5,866 nt of DNA. It comes from Candidatus Moraniibacteriota bacterium (lineage in GTDB: Bacteria; Patescibacteriota; Minisyncoccia; Moranbacterales; UBA1568). Below the pieces are notes generated by a model that saw nothing but the letters and a program-made list of their open reading frames with translations, was not told the origin of the DNA and did no database searches. The position numbers and the translations under genes were made by a program. This document shows positions 5,866 through 5,866 of the stretch, piece by piece. Positions within the stretch are counted from its first letter, which is position 1. Every line of letters starts with the position of its first letter. The DNA lies in NCBI GenBank assembly GCA_030690925.1, contig JAUYFO010000035.1, forward strand, positions 1 to 5,866. The letters are read 5' to 3'.

Positions 5866-5866
5866 T

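Overview
The window reads as bacterial chromosomal DNA with the standard use of all three stop codons. TGA terminates at least two of the genes, which argues against the recoded SR1/Gracilibacteria. The multi-pass Wzy/O-antigen-ligase-like protein with a C-terminal TPR domain, the compact gene layout and the set of surface-glycan and housekeeping hydrolase genes resemble Patescibacteria (CPR, Parcubacteria-like) genomes. That assignment is inference from gene style; no rRNA or marker gene is present to confirm it.

Layout. (1) 1-2154, plus strand: the 3' part of a large membrane protein, cut by the left edge, with an O-antigen-ligase/polymerase-like membrane part followed by TPR repeats. (2) 2170-2201: a strong 13-bp hairpin with A and T tracts on both sides, a shared terminator for two converging genes. 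(3) 2204-2695, minus strand: a Nudix hydrolase with a perfect Nudix box. (4) 2714-2905, minus strand: a coding-looking 63-codon tail without a start, 18 nt upstream of the Nudix gene, probably the remains of a broken gene. (5) 2906-3022: an AT-rich intergenic stretch with a plausible promoter for the next plus-strand unit. (6) 3023-3730 and 3796-4917, plus strand: a putative GT-A-like glycosyltransferase and an alkaline-phosphatase-superfamily protein related to archaeal-type phosphoglycerate mutase (ApgM), closed by a clear terminator at 4929-4964. (7) 4999-5754, plus strand: a calcineurin-like metallophosphoesterase with all metal-binding motifs. (8) 5761-5865, minus strand: a possible C-terminal end of a gene entering from the right edge.

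How they may work together. The left gene suggests cell-envelope glycan assembly. The 3023-4917 pair looks like one transcription unit (promoter near 2963-2990, 65-bp internal gap, terminator at 4929-4964). It joins a putative sugar-transferase fold to a divergent phosphomutase/phosphatase fold whose second metal site appears degraded. This pair is the part of the window least explained by known pathways and the best candidate for something undescribed, perhaps a phospho-sugar or surface-glycan modification; that role is inference only. The Nudix and metallophosphoesterase genes are recognisable families of unknown substrate. I see no CRISPR array, tRNA, rRNA, insertion sequence or clear defence system.
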